Positions 1 to 8,540 of a stretch of DNA of 64,000 nucleotides are shown here, piece by piece. A model generated the notes under the pieces. It was given only the letters and a program-made list of their open reading frames with translations. It was not told the DNA's origin and made no database searches. Position 1 is the stretch's first letter. The number at the start of each line of letters is the position of its first letter. A program made the translations under genes and the position numbers. Source of the stretch: Ancylobacter vacuolatus (GTDB lineage: Bacteria; Pseudomonadota; Alphaproteobacteria; Rhizobiales; Xanthobacteraceae); contig NZ_JAUSUH010000009.1 in assembly GCF_030813595.1 (NCBI RefSeq), positions 159,260 to 223,259 of the forward strand, in the 5' to 3' direction.

Positions 1-27
1 GCGCGATACTTGCGACCCGCCTTGCGA

Positions 28-72
28 CGTCATCCTGCGGCGCCCGGCAAAGCCGGGTTTTGCGGGATGACG
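28..72. repeat. Palindromic REP-like element before the first permease gene
   Basis: The arms CGTCATCCTGC (from 28) and GCGGGATGACG (to 72) are inverted, and enclose an inner hairpin CCCGGC-AAA-GCCGGG at 43-57. GTCATCC/GGATGAC palindromes of this kind are common intergenic repeats in Hyphomicrobiales. It lies 43 bases before the start of the permease gene and could act as an mRNA hairpin inside the operon. I see no coding potential here. Confidence 0.6.
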
Positions 73-114
73 TGGCTCTCGACCCGCCGTGCCTCAAACC
101 CCAAAGGACTTCAC

Positions 115-951
115 ATGATCGGCCAGACGCTGGACATCGTGACCACCGCCGCCATCCTCTATGCGGTGGCGACCGGGCTGCTGCTCGTGTTCGGCGTCAT
201 GAAGATCATCAATTTCGCCCATGGGGGGCTGATGACGCTGGGCGGCTATGCCGCGCTTCTCACCACCCAGGCCGGGCTGAACCCCTGGCTGGCCATTCCC
301 GCCGCCGCGCTGTTCGGCGGCGTGGTCGGCATGGCGATCGAACGCTTCGTCGTCCGCCCGCTCTATAACCGCCCGCTCGACGCCATCCTCGCCACCTGGG
401 GCCTGTCGATCATCATCGGCCAGCTGATCACCATCGCCTTCGGCCGCGGCGTGCAGTTCGCGGAATCGCCGCTGAACGGCACGCTCGATCTGTGGGGCGA
501 GAGCTATTCCGCCTACCGCCTCGCTTTGGTCGGCATCGCCGCCGTGCTCGGCATCGGGCTGACCGCGCTGCTTCAGGGCACGCGGCTGGGGCTGGAGACC
601 CGCGCCGTCATCATGAACGAGGATCTGGCGCGCGGGCTCGGCATCAATAGCGGGCTGGTGCGCTTCCTCACCTTCACTCTCGGCTCGGCGCTGGCGGGCG
701 TGGCCGGCGCGCTGATCACGCCGCTGTCGAGCGTCGATCCTTCCATGGGCGTGCCCTGGCTGGTCAACGCCTTCATGCTGGTGCTGGTGTCAGGCGCCTC
801 GCTGGTCAGCCTGCTGTTCGCCTGCCTGGTGCTGGGCGGGGCGCAGGTGCTGGTCGCCACCCATTTCAGCCCGGTACTCGGAGGCCTGACCATCGCCGTG
901 CTCGCCGCCATCATTCTGCGCATCCGGCCTCAGGGGTTCGCCCGTGACTGA
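115..951 (+). CDS. Branched-chain amino acid/amide-type ABC transporter permease (LivH family)
   Basis: Inner-membrane permease of the HAAT (Liv/Urt) ABC family, 278 residues with about eight hydrophobic segments. The LivH hallmark INFAHGG follows the first membrane segment, and a conserved loop with DLARGLGI lies in the middle. I chose ATG 115 because AAAGGA sits just upstream and the sequence before it does not look coding. It overlaps the next gene by 8 bases. The substrate-binding gene of this system is not in the window and probably lies to the left. Substrate unknown: amino acids, amides or urea are all possible. Confidence 0.88.
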   Translation: MIGQTLDIVTTAAILYAVATGLLLVFGVMKIINFAHGGLMTLGGYAALLTTQAGLNPWLAIPAAALFGGVVGMAIERFVVRPLYNRPLDAILATWGLSIIIGQLITIAFGRGVQFAESPLNGTLDLWGESYSAYRLALVGIAAVLGIGLTALLQGTRLGLETRAVIMNEDLARGLGINSGLVRFLTFTLGSALAGVAGALITPLSSVDPSMGVPWLVNAFMLVLVSGASLVSLLFACLVLGGAQVLVATHFSPVLGGLTIAVLAAIILRIRPQGFARD

Positions 952-2773
952 AGCGCGCCGCCTTTCCCTCATCCTCGCCGTTTCCTTCGCCGCGCTGGCG
1001 GCGATCTTCGCCGGCCCCTATCTGCTCGACACCTATTCGGTGAACGTGCTCACCCGCTCGCTGCTCTATGCGGCGGTGGCGCTGACGGTGGACCTGCTCT
1101 GGGGCTTCCTCGGCATCCTCACCTTCGGCCAGTCGGTGTTCTTCGCCTGCGGCGCCTATGCGGCGGGCCTCGTCTTCACCCATATGGATTTTTCCACTTC
1201 CAACGCCTTCCTGGCGCTGGGGCTGGGGGTCGGCGGCGCGCTGCTGGTCGCCGCCATCGTCGGCTGGCTCGCCTTCTGGCACGGCGCCTCGGCGCTCTAT
1301 GCCTCGGTGATCACCCTGGTGCTGCCGATCGTGGCGACGCAGCTGCTCTATTCCGGCGGCACCTTCACCGGCTCGTCCAGCGGCCTGTCGGGCTTCATGA
1401 GCTTCGACCTGTCGATGGAGGCGTGGTTCTGGCTGTCGGGCAGCTTCCTCGTCGGGGTAACGACGCTCGCCTACATCTTCGTCAAGAGCGATGCCGGCCG
1501 CCTGCTGGTCGCCGTGCGCGAGAACGAGCAGCGCTGCAAATATCTCGGCCTCGACACGTCGCGGCTGAAGATCCTCGTTTATCTCGCCTGCGCCGCCATC
1601 GCCGCCATCGCCGGCTATATCTATGCCGGCTATGCCATGGTGGTGGCGCCGGAACTCGCCGGCTTCGTCTTCGGCACCGAGCTCGTCATCTGGACCGCGC
1701 TGGGCGGGCGCGGCACGCTGCTCGGCCCGGTGTTCGGCGCGCTGATCGTCGATTACGAGAGCGCCCAGCTCGCCGGCGATTATCCCTTCGTCTGGCAGCT
1801 CATCATCGGCACGCTGTTCGTGCTTGTGATCGTCGCCTTTCCGCGCGGCCTGCTGCCTGTGGTGTTCGACCTTCCCCGCAAGCTGCTCGGCCTCTTCCGC
1901 CCGCGCGTGCCGACGCCGGCCGCCAGCGTGACGCTCTCCACCCTCGACCCCGCCGACACCCAAGGGGTCGAGCCGGGCGAAGGGCCGGCGCTCACGGTTG
2001 CCGGCGTGGTCAAGCGCTTCGGCAGCCTCACCGTGCTGGAGGGCATCGATTTCGAGGCCCGCGCCGGCGAACTCGTCAGCCTGGTCGGCCCCAATGGCGC
2101 CGGCAAGACCACGCTGATGCGCTGCATCGCCGATGGCGCCGAGCGCACCGCCGGCCGCATCGCCGTCAATGGCTACGATATCGGCCGCAAGCCGCCGGAG
2201 GCCTGCGTCGCGCTCGGCGTCGGCCGCAAGTTCCAGATGGCCAATGTGTTCGAGACGCTCACCGTCGCGCAATGCCTGCAGATCGCCCGGGTGCGCCATG
2301 CCCGCCCCTCGCTCTGGCGCCGCGCGCAGGACCTGCCCCTGCCGGAAGCGGCGATGCATGTGCTGGCGACCACCGGGCTCGACAAGCAGCTTTCCACCCC
2401 CGCGCATCTGCTCTCGCACGGCATGAAGCAGGCGCTGGAACTCTCCATGGTGCTGGCGCTGGAGCCGCGCGTGCTGCTGCTGGACGAGCCCACCGCCGGC
2501 CTCACCAAGACCGAGCGGATGCAGATCGGCGCCATATTGATCGACCTCGCGAAGAAGCAGGGTCTGTGCGTGCTGCTGGTCGAGCATGATCTCGATTTCG
2601 TGCGCGAGATTTCCTCGCGCGTCATCGTGCTGCACCAGGGCCGCATCGTGCTCGACGGCTCGGTGGAAGAAGTGGTCGCCTCCGAACTCGTCAAGCAGGT
2701 CTATGCCGGTTCCGGCCATGCCGGCATCGACCACGAGACGGCCCCCTCCCCCCACACGGAGCTGCCGGCATGA
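944..2773 (+). CDS. Fused ABC transporter permease-ATPase (LivM-LivG fusion)
   Basis: A 609-residue fusion of two subunits that are usually separate. Residues 1 to about 325 are a LivM-type permease with the coupling loop RENEQRCKYLGLD. After a linker of about 20 residues, residues 345-600 form a LivG-type ATPase with Walker A GPNGAGKTT (382-390), signature LSHGMKQ and Walker B LLLDEPTAGL. The GTG start at 944 overlaps the stop of the upstream permease, and the gene ends by overlapping the next ATPase (ATGA). The fusion fixes permease and ATPase in one chain. Such fusions are known in this family but are not the common form. No frameshift is needed to read through. Confidence 0.9.
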   Translation: MTEARRLSLILAVSFAALAAIFAGPYLLDTYSVNVLTRSLLYAAVALTVDLLWGFLGILTFGQSVFFACGAYAAGLVFTHMDFSTSNAFLALGLGVGGALLVAAIVGWLAFWHGASALYASVITLVLPIVATQLLYSGGTFTGSSSGLSGFMSFDLSMEAWFWLSGSFLVGVTTLAYIFVKSDAGRLLVAVRENEQRCKYLGLDTSRLKILVYLACAAIAAIAGYIYAGYAMVVAPELAGFVFGTELVIWTALGGRGTLLGPVFGALIVDYESAQLAGDYPFVWQLIIGTLFVLVIVAFPRGLLPVVFDLPRKLLGLFRPRVPTPAASVTLSTLDPADTQGVEPGEGPALTVAGVVKRFGSLTVLEGIDFEARAGELVSLVGPNGAGKTTLMRCIADGAERTAGRIAVNGYDIGRKPPEACVALGVGRKFQMANVFETLTVAQCLQIARVRHARPSLWRRAQDLPLPEAAMHVLATTGLDKQLSTPAHLLSHGMKQALELSMVLALEPRVLLLDEPTAGLTKTERMQIGAILIDLAKKQGLCVLLVEHDLDFVREISSRVIVLHQGRIVLDGSVEEVVASELVKQVYAGSGHAGIDHETAPSPHTELPA

Positions 2774-3468
2774 GCATCCTCGCTGTCGACAACCTCTCCA
2801 GCGGCTATGCCGGCGCCGTGGTGCTGCGCGAGGTGAGCCTTGCGCTCGCGCCGGGCGAAATCCTCGCCGTGCTCGGCAAGAACGGCATGGGCAAGTCCAC
2901 CTTGCTCAAAGCGGTGATGGGCTTCCTGCCGAAAATGACCGGCAGCGTGGCCATATCCGGCAACGAGGCAACGCGGCTGCCCCCGCACCGCGTCGCCCGC
3001 CTCGGTGTGGGCTATGTCGCGCAGGAAAAGGCGCTGTTCCAGGACATGAGCGTGGAGGAGAACCTGCGCCTCGCCGTGCGCCGGCCGGATTTTGAAGCCG
3101 CCCTGGCCGAGGTGGAAGCCTCCTTCCCCTTCCTGCTGCAACGCCTCAAGCAGCGCGCCGGCACGCTGTCCGGCGGCGAGCAGAAGATGCTGCTGATGGC
3201 CCGCTCGCTGGCGACGGGGGCGAAGCTGCTGCTGGTCGACGAGATCACGGAAGGGTTGCAGCCCTCGGTCATCGACCGGCTCGCCGGGGTCATCCGCAGC
3301 GCCCGCGACCGGCACGGCACCACCATGCTCTTGGTCGAGCAGCATCTGCCCTTCGCTTTGGCGGTGGCCGACCGCTGGGCGGTGCTGGATCGCGGCGAAA
3401 TCGCCGAGACGGGCGCCTCCACCGAGCCGGATTCCCGTGCGAGGGTGCTGAAACACTTAAGCGTGTGA
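2770..3468 (+). CDS. ABC transporter ATPase (LivF family)
   Basis: Second ATPase of the same importer, 232 residues, the usual LivF size. Walker A is GKNGMGKST, the signature is LSGGEQK, and Walker B is LLLVDEITEGL, where Ile replaces the usual Pro of DEPTEGL. The H-loop region is VEQH. Its ATG overlaps the previous stop (ATGA), so the genes are probably translationally coupled. It should pair with the ATPase half of the preceding fusion protein. The solute remains unknown because no binding protein is visible. Confidence 0.9.
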   Translation: MSILAVDNLSSGYAGAVVLREVSLALAPGEILAVLGKNGMGKSTLLKAVMGFLPKMTGSVAISGNEATRLPPHRVARLGVGYVAQEKALFQDMSVEENLRLAVRRPDFEAALAEVEASFPFLLQRLKQRAGTLSGGEQKMLLMARSLATGAKLLLVDEITEGLQPSVIDRLAGVIRSARDRHGTTMLLVEQHLPFALAVADRWAVLDRGEIAETGASTEPDSRARVLKHLSV

Positions 3469-3478
3469 GGCCAGATTC

Positions 3479-4210
3479 ATGACCTTCTCCATCGTCGCCC
3501 GCTGCTCAACCAGCGGCCTCTTCGGCGTCGCGGTGGCCACGGCTGTGCCCGCCGTCGGCTCCATGTGCCCGTTCACCCGGGCGAAGGTGGGCGCCGCCTC
3601 GACCCAGTCCTGGGTCAATCCCTATCTGGCGCTGGGCGTGCTGGAGGCCATTGCCGGCGGGCAAGGCGCCCGTGCGGCGGTTGATGCGGCGCTGGCGGAG
3701 GATGAGGCGCGCGCGCTGCGCCAGATCGGCGTGGTGGATCACGCGGGCGAGGCCAGCGCCTTCACCGGCGCGGACTGCACGCCCTGGTGCGGGCAGGAAG
3801 TCGGCGAGGGGTTTGCCGTGCAGGGCAACATGCTCACCGGGCCCGAGGTGATCGCCAGCATGGCGAGCGCCTTCCGCGCCAGCGACGGCCAGCCGCTCGA
3901 CGAGCGGCTGATGCGGGCGATGGAAGCGGGGGACCGAGCGGGCGGCGACAAGCGCGGCCGGCAATCGGCCAGTTTGCGGGTGCAGGGCGCGGAAGAGTAT
4001 TGCGCGCTCGATCTGCGCGTCGATGAACATCCCCAGCCCGTCGCCGAGCTGCGGCGGGTGCTGGAGATCGCCCGGCTGCAACTCGTGCCCTTCGTCGAAG
4101 GCATGCCCCGGCGCGGCATTGCGGCCGGCCCGGCGCCGGAGGCCGTGACGTCGATGCTGGCGCTCGCCCCGCCGCAACGGCCGGGCGGTGGTGGCAGCGG
4201 GCCGGGCTGA
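3479..4210 (+). CDS. DUF1028 family protein
   Basis: A 243-residue protein opening with TFSIVARCSTSGLFGVAVAT and continuing AVPAVGSMCPFTRAKVGAASTQSWVNP, the diagnostic start of DUF1028 proteins. These have an Ntn-hydrolase-like fold and no settled function. It also has GEGFAVQGNML, typical of the family centre. It starts 10 bases after the livF-type gene, so it belongs to the same operon. DUF1028 genes are often found beside peptide or amino-acid ABC transporters, and a hydrolytic role on the imported solute is possible. The Pro/Gly-rich tail is low complexity. Confidence 0.85.
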   Translation: MTFSIVARCSTSGLFGVAVATAVPAVGSMCPFTRAKVGAASTQSWVNPYLALGVLEAIAGGQGARAAVDAALAEDEARALRQIGVVDHAGEASAFTGADCTPWCGQEVGEGFAVQGNMLTGPEVIASMASAFRASDGQPLDERLMRAMEAGDRAGGDKRGRQSASLRVQGAEEYCALDLRVDEHPQPVAELRRVLEIARLQLVPFVEGMPRRGIAAGPAPEAVTSMLALAPPQRPGGGGSGPG

Positions 4211-4287
4211 GCGCGCTCCCATGAAAAATGGCGGCCCCCTGCGGGACCGCCATCGTTTCATCGCACGCCCTCAGGAGAGGGCCGCAC

Positions 4288-4605
4288 TCAGTCGGTGCTG
4301 CGCGCGTTCTGCTCGATCTGGTTGGCGATGTAGGGCTCGACGCCCTGGGTGTTCGGGCTACCCATCGGGGCCGCGTTGCGCCCCTCATACATGGTGGCGG
4401 CGTTGCGCCCCTCATACATGGTACCCTGGCCCTGCTGCGACCAGCCCTCATGGCGCGGCGCGGCATGGTTCTGGGTCTGGTTGGTCTGCGGCGACCAGCC
4501 GGAATTCTGGCCGATGATCGGACGGTTGGTGTCGGCAAGAGCGGGGCCGACAAACGCAGCCGCGAGAACAGCACCCAGCATCGGAATGGAAACAGTCTTC
4601 TTCAT
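4288..4605 (-). CDS. Small secreted protein with a duplicated nine-residue repeat
   Basis: A 105-residue protein starting MKKTVSIP with a clear signal peptide (cleavage expected after PALA near residue 24). The mature part is rich in Gln, Asn and Gly and has no recognised domain. The nonamer TMYEGRNAA occurs twice in tandem, from a 27-base repeat at 4369-4395 and 4396-4422 with a single mismatch. The start at 4605 has AAAGGATG upstream. A longer reading from 4632 adds nine residues and is less likely. It is convergent with the DUF1028 gene and appears to be its own transcription unit. Function unknown. Confidence 0.65.
   Translation of the reverse strand: MKKTVSIPMLGAVLAAAFVGPALADTNRPIIGQNSGWSPQTNQTQNHAAPRHEGWSQQGQGTMYEGRNAATMYEGRNAAPMGSPNTQGVEPYIANQIEQNARSTD
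4369..4422. repeat. 27-bp tandem duplication inside the small secreted protein gene
   Basis: Two adjacent 27-base units (4369-4395, 4396-4422) differ at one base. They keep the reading frame and encode TMYEGRNAA twice. This suggests recent slippage-type expansion. Confidence 0.9.
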
Positions 4606-4876
4606 AATAACATCCTTTGAACAGAGCGACACTTTGGCACATTAGTCAGCGCGCAAACACGTCACGTCTATTGTTTCAACTCTCATTCACCTCACCGCAT
4701 CACATCTGCGCAGCCGGTGAATCTGCCAGGACAACGTGCGCCCCGCGCCATTGTTTCCACTCGACGGGCGCTTCTCGATCGCAATAGCGTGATGCGCCGC
4801 AACTCATCTGCGCCGCGGCGCAGCATACTGGCGGTTCCTGGCGGTTCGAGCCGTGACCGGGAAGAGAGGCGGAACC

Positions 4877-6391
4877 TTATTCGCCGCGCGGAAAGCGCTG
4901 GCCGTCTTCCAGCACGTTCAGGTCCATATGGTTGCGCATATAGCGCTCCGAGGCCTTCTGCAGCGGCTGGAAATCCCAGGGGTAATAGGCGCCGTTGCGC
5001 AGCGCCTCATACACCACATGGCGCCGCGCCTGGCTGGCGCGCACCTCGGCGTCGAAGCGGGCGAGGTCCCAGCGGGCATTCATCGCCGCCGTCATGCGCG
5101 CCATCACCCCGGCGCAGGCCGGATCCTGCGCGCGGTTGATGCGTTCCTGCGGGTCGTCGTCGAGATGGGTGAGGATCGGCGGGTCGAGTTCGCACAGGAT
5201 CAGCTTCCACGGCCCGTCGCGCAGCGCCACCAGCGGGGCATAGGAGCCTTCCGCCGCATATTCCATCGGCACTGGGCTGCGCTCGCCGCGCCCCTGCGCG
5301 GGGCCAACCAGGCTCTCGCCATCGGTCCAGGGCATCACCCCACCAAGGTCGAGCCCGACGAGTTCCGCCAAAGTCGGCAGCACGTCGAGGGTTGAGGCCG
5401 CGCGGTCGATGCGGCCGGCGGGAAGGCCGGGCGCGGCAAACATCAGCGGCACCCGCGCCGAGCCCTCCAGGAAGTTCATCTTGAACCACAGGCCGCGCTC
5501 GCCCAGCATGTCGCCATGGTCGGAAACGAAGACGACAATCGTGCCGTCGCTTAGCCGGCAACGTTCCAGCACGTCGAGCAGTTCGCCGATCTTCTCGTCG
5601 ATATAGGAGATGTTGGCGAAATAGGCCCGGCGCGCGCGGCGCACATCCTCCGGCGTCACGGCACTGGCGGCATGGTCGCTCGCCAGCATCAGGCGCTGCG
5701 CGTGCGGGTCCTGCTGCGCGAACGGGATCGGCGGCACCACAGGGTCCAGCGCCGGGCAGTCCGCATAGAGGTCCCAGAAGCGCTTGCGGGCGACATAGGG
5801 GTCGTGCGGGTGGGTGAAGCTCACGGTGAGGCACCAGGGCCGGGCATCGTGCCCGCGCGCGAGATCGTAGAGCTTGCGGGTGGCGTGATAGGCCACCTCG
5901 TCGTCATATTCGAGCTGGTTGGTGATCTCGGCCACCCCCGCGCCGGTGACGGAACCCAGATTGTGGTACCACCAATCGATGCGCTCGCCCGGCTTGGTAT
6001 AGTCCGGTGTCCAGCCGAAATCGGCGGGATAGATATCCGTGGTCAGCCGTTCCTCATAGCCGTGCAACTGGTCCGGCCCGACAAAGTGCATCTTGCCCGA
6101 CAGCGCGGTGTGGTAGCCGGCGCGGCGCAGATGGTGGGCGAAGGTCGGGATATCAGAGGTGAACTCGGCGGCATTGTCATAGACCCGCGTGCGGCTGGGC
6201 AGCTGGCCGGACATGAAGGAGGCCCGTGCCGGCGCGCAGAGCGGGCTCGCCGTATAGGTGTTGGAAAAGCGCACCGAGCGCGCCGCCAGCGCCTTGAGAT
6301 GCGGCGCGTGCAGGAAATCGGCCGGCCCGTCGGGAAACAGCGTCCCGTTCAGCTGGTCGACCATCAGGATGAGGATGTTCGGGCGCGTCAT
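4877..6391 (-). CDS. betC: Choline-sulfatase
   Basis: A 504-residue sulfatase of the alkaline-phosphatase superfamily that should hydrolyse choline-O-sulfate to choline and sulfate. The N-terminal metal site (LILMVDQLNG) is followed by the formylglycine motif C52-A-P-A-R56 within SPLCAPARASFMSGQ. SGKMHFVGPDQLHGYEERLTTDIYP and the C-terminal HVVYEALRNGAYYPWDF are typical of BetC rather than of aryl-sulfatases. It has no signal peptide, as expected for this cytoplasmic enzyme. It lies 89 bases downstream of the choline-binding protein gene on the same strand, so the two are probably co-transcribed and controlled by the divergent LysR regulator. Confidence 0.93.
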   Translation of the reverse strand: MTRPNILILMVDQLNGTLFPDGPADFLHAPHLKALAARSVRFSNTYTASPLCAPARASFMSGQLPSRTRVYDNAAEFTSDIPTFAHHLRRAGYHTALSGKMHFVGPDQLHGYEERLTTDIYPADFGWTPDYTKPGERIDWWYHNLGSVTGAGVAEITNQLEYDDEVAYHATRKLYDLARGHDARPWCLTVSFTHPHDPYVARKRFWDLYADCPALDPVVPPIPFAQQDPHAQRLMLASDHAASAVTPEDVRRARRAYFANISYIDEKIGELLDVLERCRLSDGTIVVFVSDHGDMLGERGLWFKMNFLEGSARVPLMFAAPGLPAGRIDRAASTLDVLPTLAELVGLDLGGVMPWTDGESLVGPAQGRGERSPVPMEYAAEGSYAPLVALRDGPWKLILCELDPPILTHLDDDPQERINRAQDPACAGVMARMTAAMNARWDLARFDAEVRASQARRHVVYEALRNGAYYPWDFQPLQKASERYMRNHMDLNVLEDGQRFPRGE

Positions 6392-6480
6392 GGCACGTTC
6401 CAGGCGGCAGGCGGAGTGTCGAGGTCAGGACGAGGCGGGCGCAGGCCGGCAGCGGTCGCCGCCGGCCTCGCCGCAAGGGC

Positions 6481-7425
6481 TCACAGGCCGAGCGAGGCCT
6501 TCACCGCCGGCAGGCCGGGCTTGCCGTCCAAGGTGGTCACGCCGTCGAGCCAGGGGCCGAGCGCGGCCGGATTGGCCTTGATCCAGGCCTTGGCGGCGGC
6601 CTCGGGGGTCTGCCCGTCATCGAGGATCTTGCCCATCATGGCGTTCTCGGTCGCGAGGTCGAACGTCAGCTGCTTGAAGAAGGTCGCCGCGTTCGGGCAC
6701 TGCGTGGCCCAGCCGGCGCGGGCGAGGGTGCGCACATCCGCGCCGCCGAAATTAGCACCGAAATAGGCGTCGCCACCGGAGAGATAGGTGAGGTCGAAGG
6801 TCTCGTTCATCGGGTGCGGCGCCCAGGCGAGGAAGACGATCCAGTTCTTGCCGTTCTGCGAGCGCTTCACCTGCGCCAGCATGGCCTGCTCGCCCGATTC
6901 CACCACCTTCCAGCCCTTCAGGCCGAAATCATTGGCCTCGATCATCTTCAGCATGTTCTGGTTGGCCGGCGCGCCGGGCTCGATGCCGTAGATCTTGCTG
7001 TCGAACTTGTCGGCGTTGGCGGCCAGGTCCTTGAAGTCCTTCACCCCCGCCTCGGCGACATAGTTCGGCACGGCGAGGGTGAACTTGGCGCCTTCGAGAT
7101 TGGTGGCGAGCACGTCCACCGCCTTCGCCTCGTTCAGCGCGTCGATGAATTTCTGCTGCGCCGGCATCCAGTTGCCGAGGAAGACGTCGACATTGCCGTT
7201 CTTCATCGATTCATAGCCGATCGGCACCGAGAGCGTCTTCACGTCCTGGGTGTAGCCGAGACCACCCAGCAGCACGCCGGCAATGGCATTGGTGGACGTG
7301 ATGTCGGTCCAGCCGGGGTCCGACATGCGGATGGTCTTGCAGGCGGGCGCGTCGGCCGCCGCCGCGGGGCCGGCCAGGAGAAGCAGCGAAAGGGCCGAAG
7401 CGGCCAGCACGGTACGGGTCATCAT
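6481..7425 (-). CDS. choX: Choline ABC transporter periplasmic binding protein
   Basis: A 314-residue periplasmic protein with signal peptide 1-24 (cut near AAAA/DA). It matches the choline-binding branch of the glycine-betaine/OpuAC family. The candidate aromatic cage is visible as W39 (DPGWTD), W86 (GNWMP), Y122 (PNYV) and W201 (AWAPHP). It brings choline, or choline released from choline sulfate, to an ABC importer. No choV/choW permease-ATPase pair is present in the window, so those subunits must be encoded elsewhere. AGAGGTG precedes the start. It is the first gene of the choX-betC operon, divergent from the LysR gene. Confidence 0.9.
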   Translation of the reverse strand: MMTRTVLAASALSLLLLAGPAAAADAPACKTIRMSDPGWTDITSTNAIAGVLLGGLGYTQDVKTLSVPIGYESMKNGNVDVFLGNWMPAQQKFIDALNEAKAVDVLATNLEGAKFTLAVPNYVAEAGVKDFKDLAANADKFDSKIYGIEPGAPANQNMLKMIEANDFGLKGWKVVESGEQAMLAQVKRSQNGKNWIVFLAWAPHPMNETFDLTYLSGGDAYFGANFGGADVRTLARAGWATQCPNAATFFKQLTFDLATENAMMGKILDDGQTPEAAAKAWIKANPAALGPWLDGVTTLDGKPGLPAVKASLGL

Positions 7426-7557
7426 GAGACACCTCTGGAAGGGGATGAGACGCGTGAAATGTGCAAGGAGCCGCCTTGTGAGACCGGCCGCTTCCTTGCC
7501 TCCCGCACATCAGGCGGTTAAATGCTTTGGCCTGTGAAGCCGGATATTTTCGATGAA

Positions 7558-7580
7558 AGACATAAGCTGGCTCTATGTCT
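7558..7580. promoter_or_regulatory. Candidate LysR-regulator binding box between choX and its regulator gene
   Basis: Perfect inverted arms AGACATA (7558-7564) and TATGTCT (7574-7580) are separated by nine bases and contain a T-N11-A core (T7563 to A7575), the LysR-box pattern. The right arm covers the ATG of the regulator gene (7575), suggesting autoregulation together with control of choX-betC. Confidence 0.5.
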
Positions 7581-8504
7581 GAACGCGCTCTCGACCTTGG
7601 CTGGATCCGCGTGTTCGAGGCGGTCGGGCGGCTCGGTTCGATCACAGGCGCCGCCCGCGCGCTCGGCCTGTCGCAGCCGGCGGTGAGCTATGTGGTGCGC
7701 GAGCTGGAAACCCAGCTCGGCACGCCGCTTCTGGTGCGCGGCCATCGCGGCAGCGCGCTCACCCCGGCGGGCGAGGTGCTGCACCGCGCCGCCCGGGCGG
7801 CGGCCGGCGAGATCGACAATGCCGCCCGCGCGGTGCGGCGCCTCAGCCGGCGGCCGGTGGTGCGGCTGTTCACCGATTACGGTTTCGCCTCGTTCTGGAT
7901 GATGCCGCGCGTCGCCGCCTTCCGGCAGGTACACCCGGAGACCGACGTGCACATCATCGCCTCCGCCGGCGCCGATCACGGCCTCGACGGGGCGGAGGAT
8001 GTCGCCGTGCTGTTCGGCGCCCGGCGGGACTTTCCGCCCGAGAGCGTGCAACTGGTCGAGGAACGGATCTGGCCGGTGTGCAGCCCCGGCTTCGCCGCCC
8101 GTCACGGCCTCGGGCAGGACCCGGCGCGCATTGGCAACCTGCCGCTGCTGCATCTGGAAAGCACGCCGCATCCGCGCTGGTTCGGCTGGAGCGACTGGTT
8201 CGCCGCCATGGGGCTGGCGCGCGGGCCGGCGGGAAGCGATCTCAGCCTCAACACCTATGGCCTTGTGGTGCAGGCGGCGATGGCCGACCAGGGGGTGGCG
8301 CTGGGCTGGGCCGGGCTGATCGACGGGGCGCTGGCGGACGGCACGCTGGTGGCGGTCGGCCCGTCGCTGGCACGCCGCGAGACCGGCTATTGGCTGGCGC
8401 CGGGCGCCACCCTGTCCGAGCCGGCGCGCGATCTTATCGCCTGGATTCTCGGCGAGGCGCGCGCAGGCTCCACAGGCGGGCCCGCGCGTGAAAAAGGTTC
8501 TTGA
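7575..8504 (+). CDS. LysR-type regulator of choline-sulfate utilisation
   Basis: A 309-residue LysR-family protein. The N-terminal helix-turn-helix is at about residues 9-68 (GSITGAARALGLSQPAVSYVVRELE) and an effector-binding domain follows. The segment LFTDYGFASFWMMPRVAAFRQ begins the effector domain. It is divergent from choX-betC with a 149-base shared intergenic region containing a T-N11-A palindrome. This context matches the family of putative choline-sulfate utilisation transcription factors. The inducer is probably choline, choline sulfate or betaine. The last coding bases overlap a TTGACA that may serve the downstream amide operon. Confidence 0.85.
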   Translation: MSERALDLGWIRVFEAVGRLGSITGAARALGLSQPAVSYVVRELETQLGTPLLVRGHRGSALTPAGEVLHRAARAAAGEIDNAARAVRRLSRRPVVRLFTDYGFASFWMMPRVAAFRQVHPETDVHIIASAGADHGLDGAEDVAVLFGARRDFPPESVQLVEERIWPVCSPGFAARHGLGQDPARIGNLPLLHLESTPHPRWFGWSDWFAAMGLARGPAGSDLSLNTYGLVVQAAMADQGVALGWAGLIDGALADGTLVAVGPSLARRETGYWLAPGATLSEPARDLIAWILGEARAGSTGGPAREKGS

Positions 8505-8540
8505 CAAGAAGGTGACTTCACGCGAGCCTAAGAAACGAGC
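8501..8540 (+). promoter_or_regulatory. Possible promoter of the amide operon
   Basis: A consensus -35 hexamer TTGACA lies at 8501-8506, overlapping the stop codon of the LysR gene. No strong -10 is visible. AGCCTA/GCCTAA at about 8525-8531 is the best candidate. A start near 8537 would place the first leader hairpin (8539-8565) right at the 5' end of the transcript. Confidence 0.35.

Noticed and set aside
911..2755. A 614-codon open frame antisense to the permease-ATPase fusion
   Set aside because: It is a mirror frame caused by GC-rich third positions. Its protein is rich in Arg, Ala, His, Glu and Gly with no motif, while the plus strand has a full permease and ATPase.
4633..4876. Gene in the gap between the small secreted protein and betC
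   Set aside because: Only short Arg-rich readings without a ribosome site; the stretch looks like the promoter of the small secreted protein plus the end of betC.
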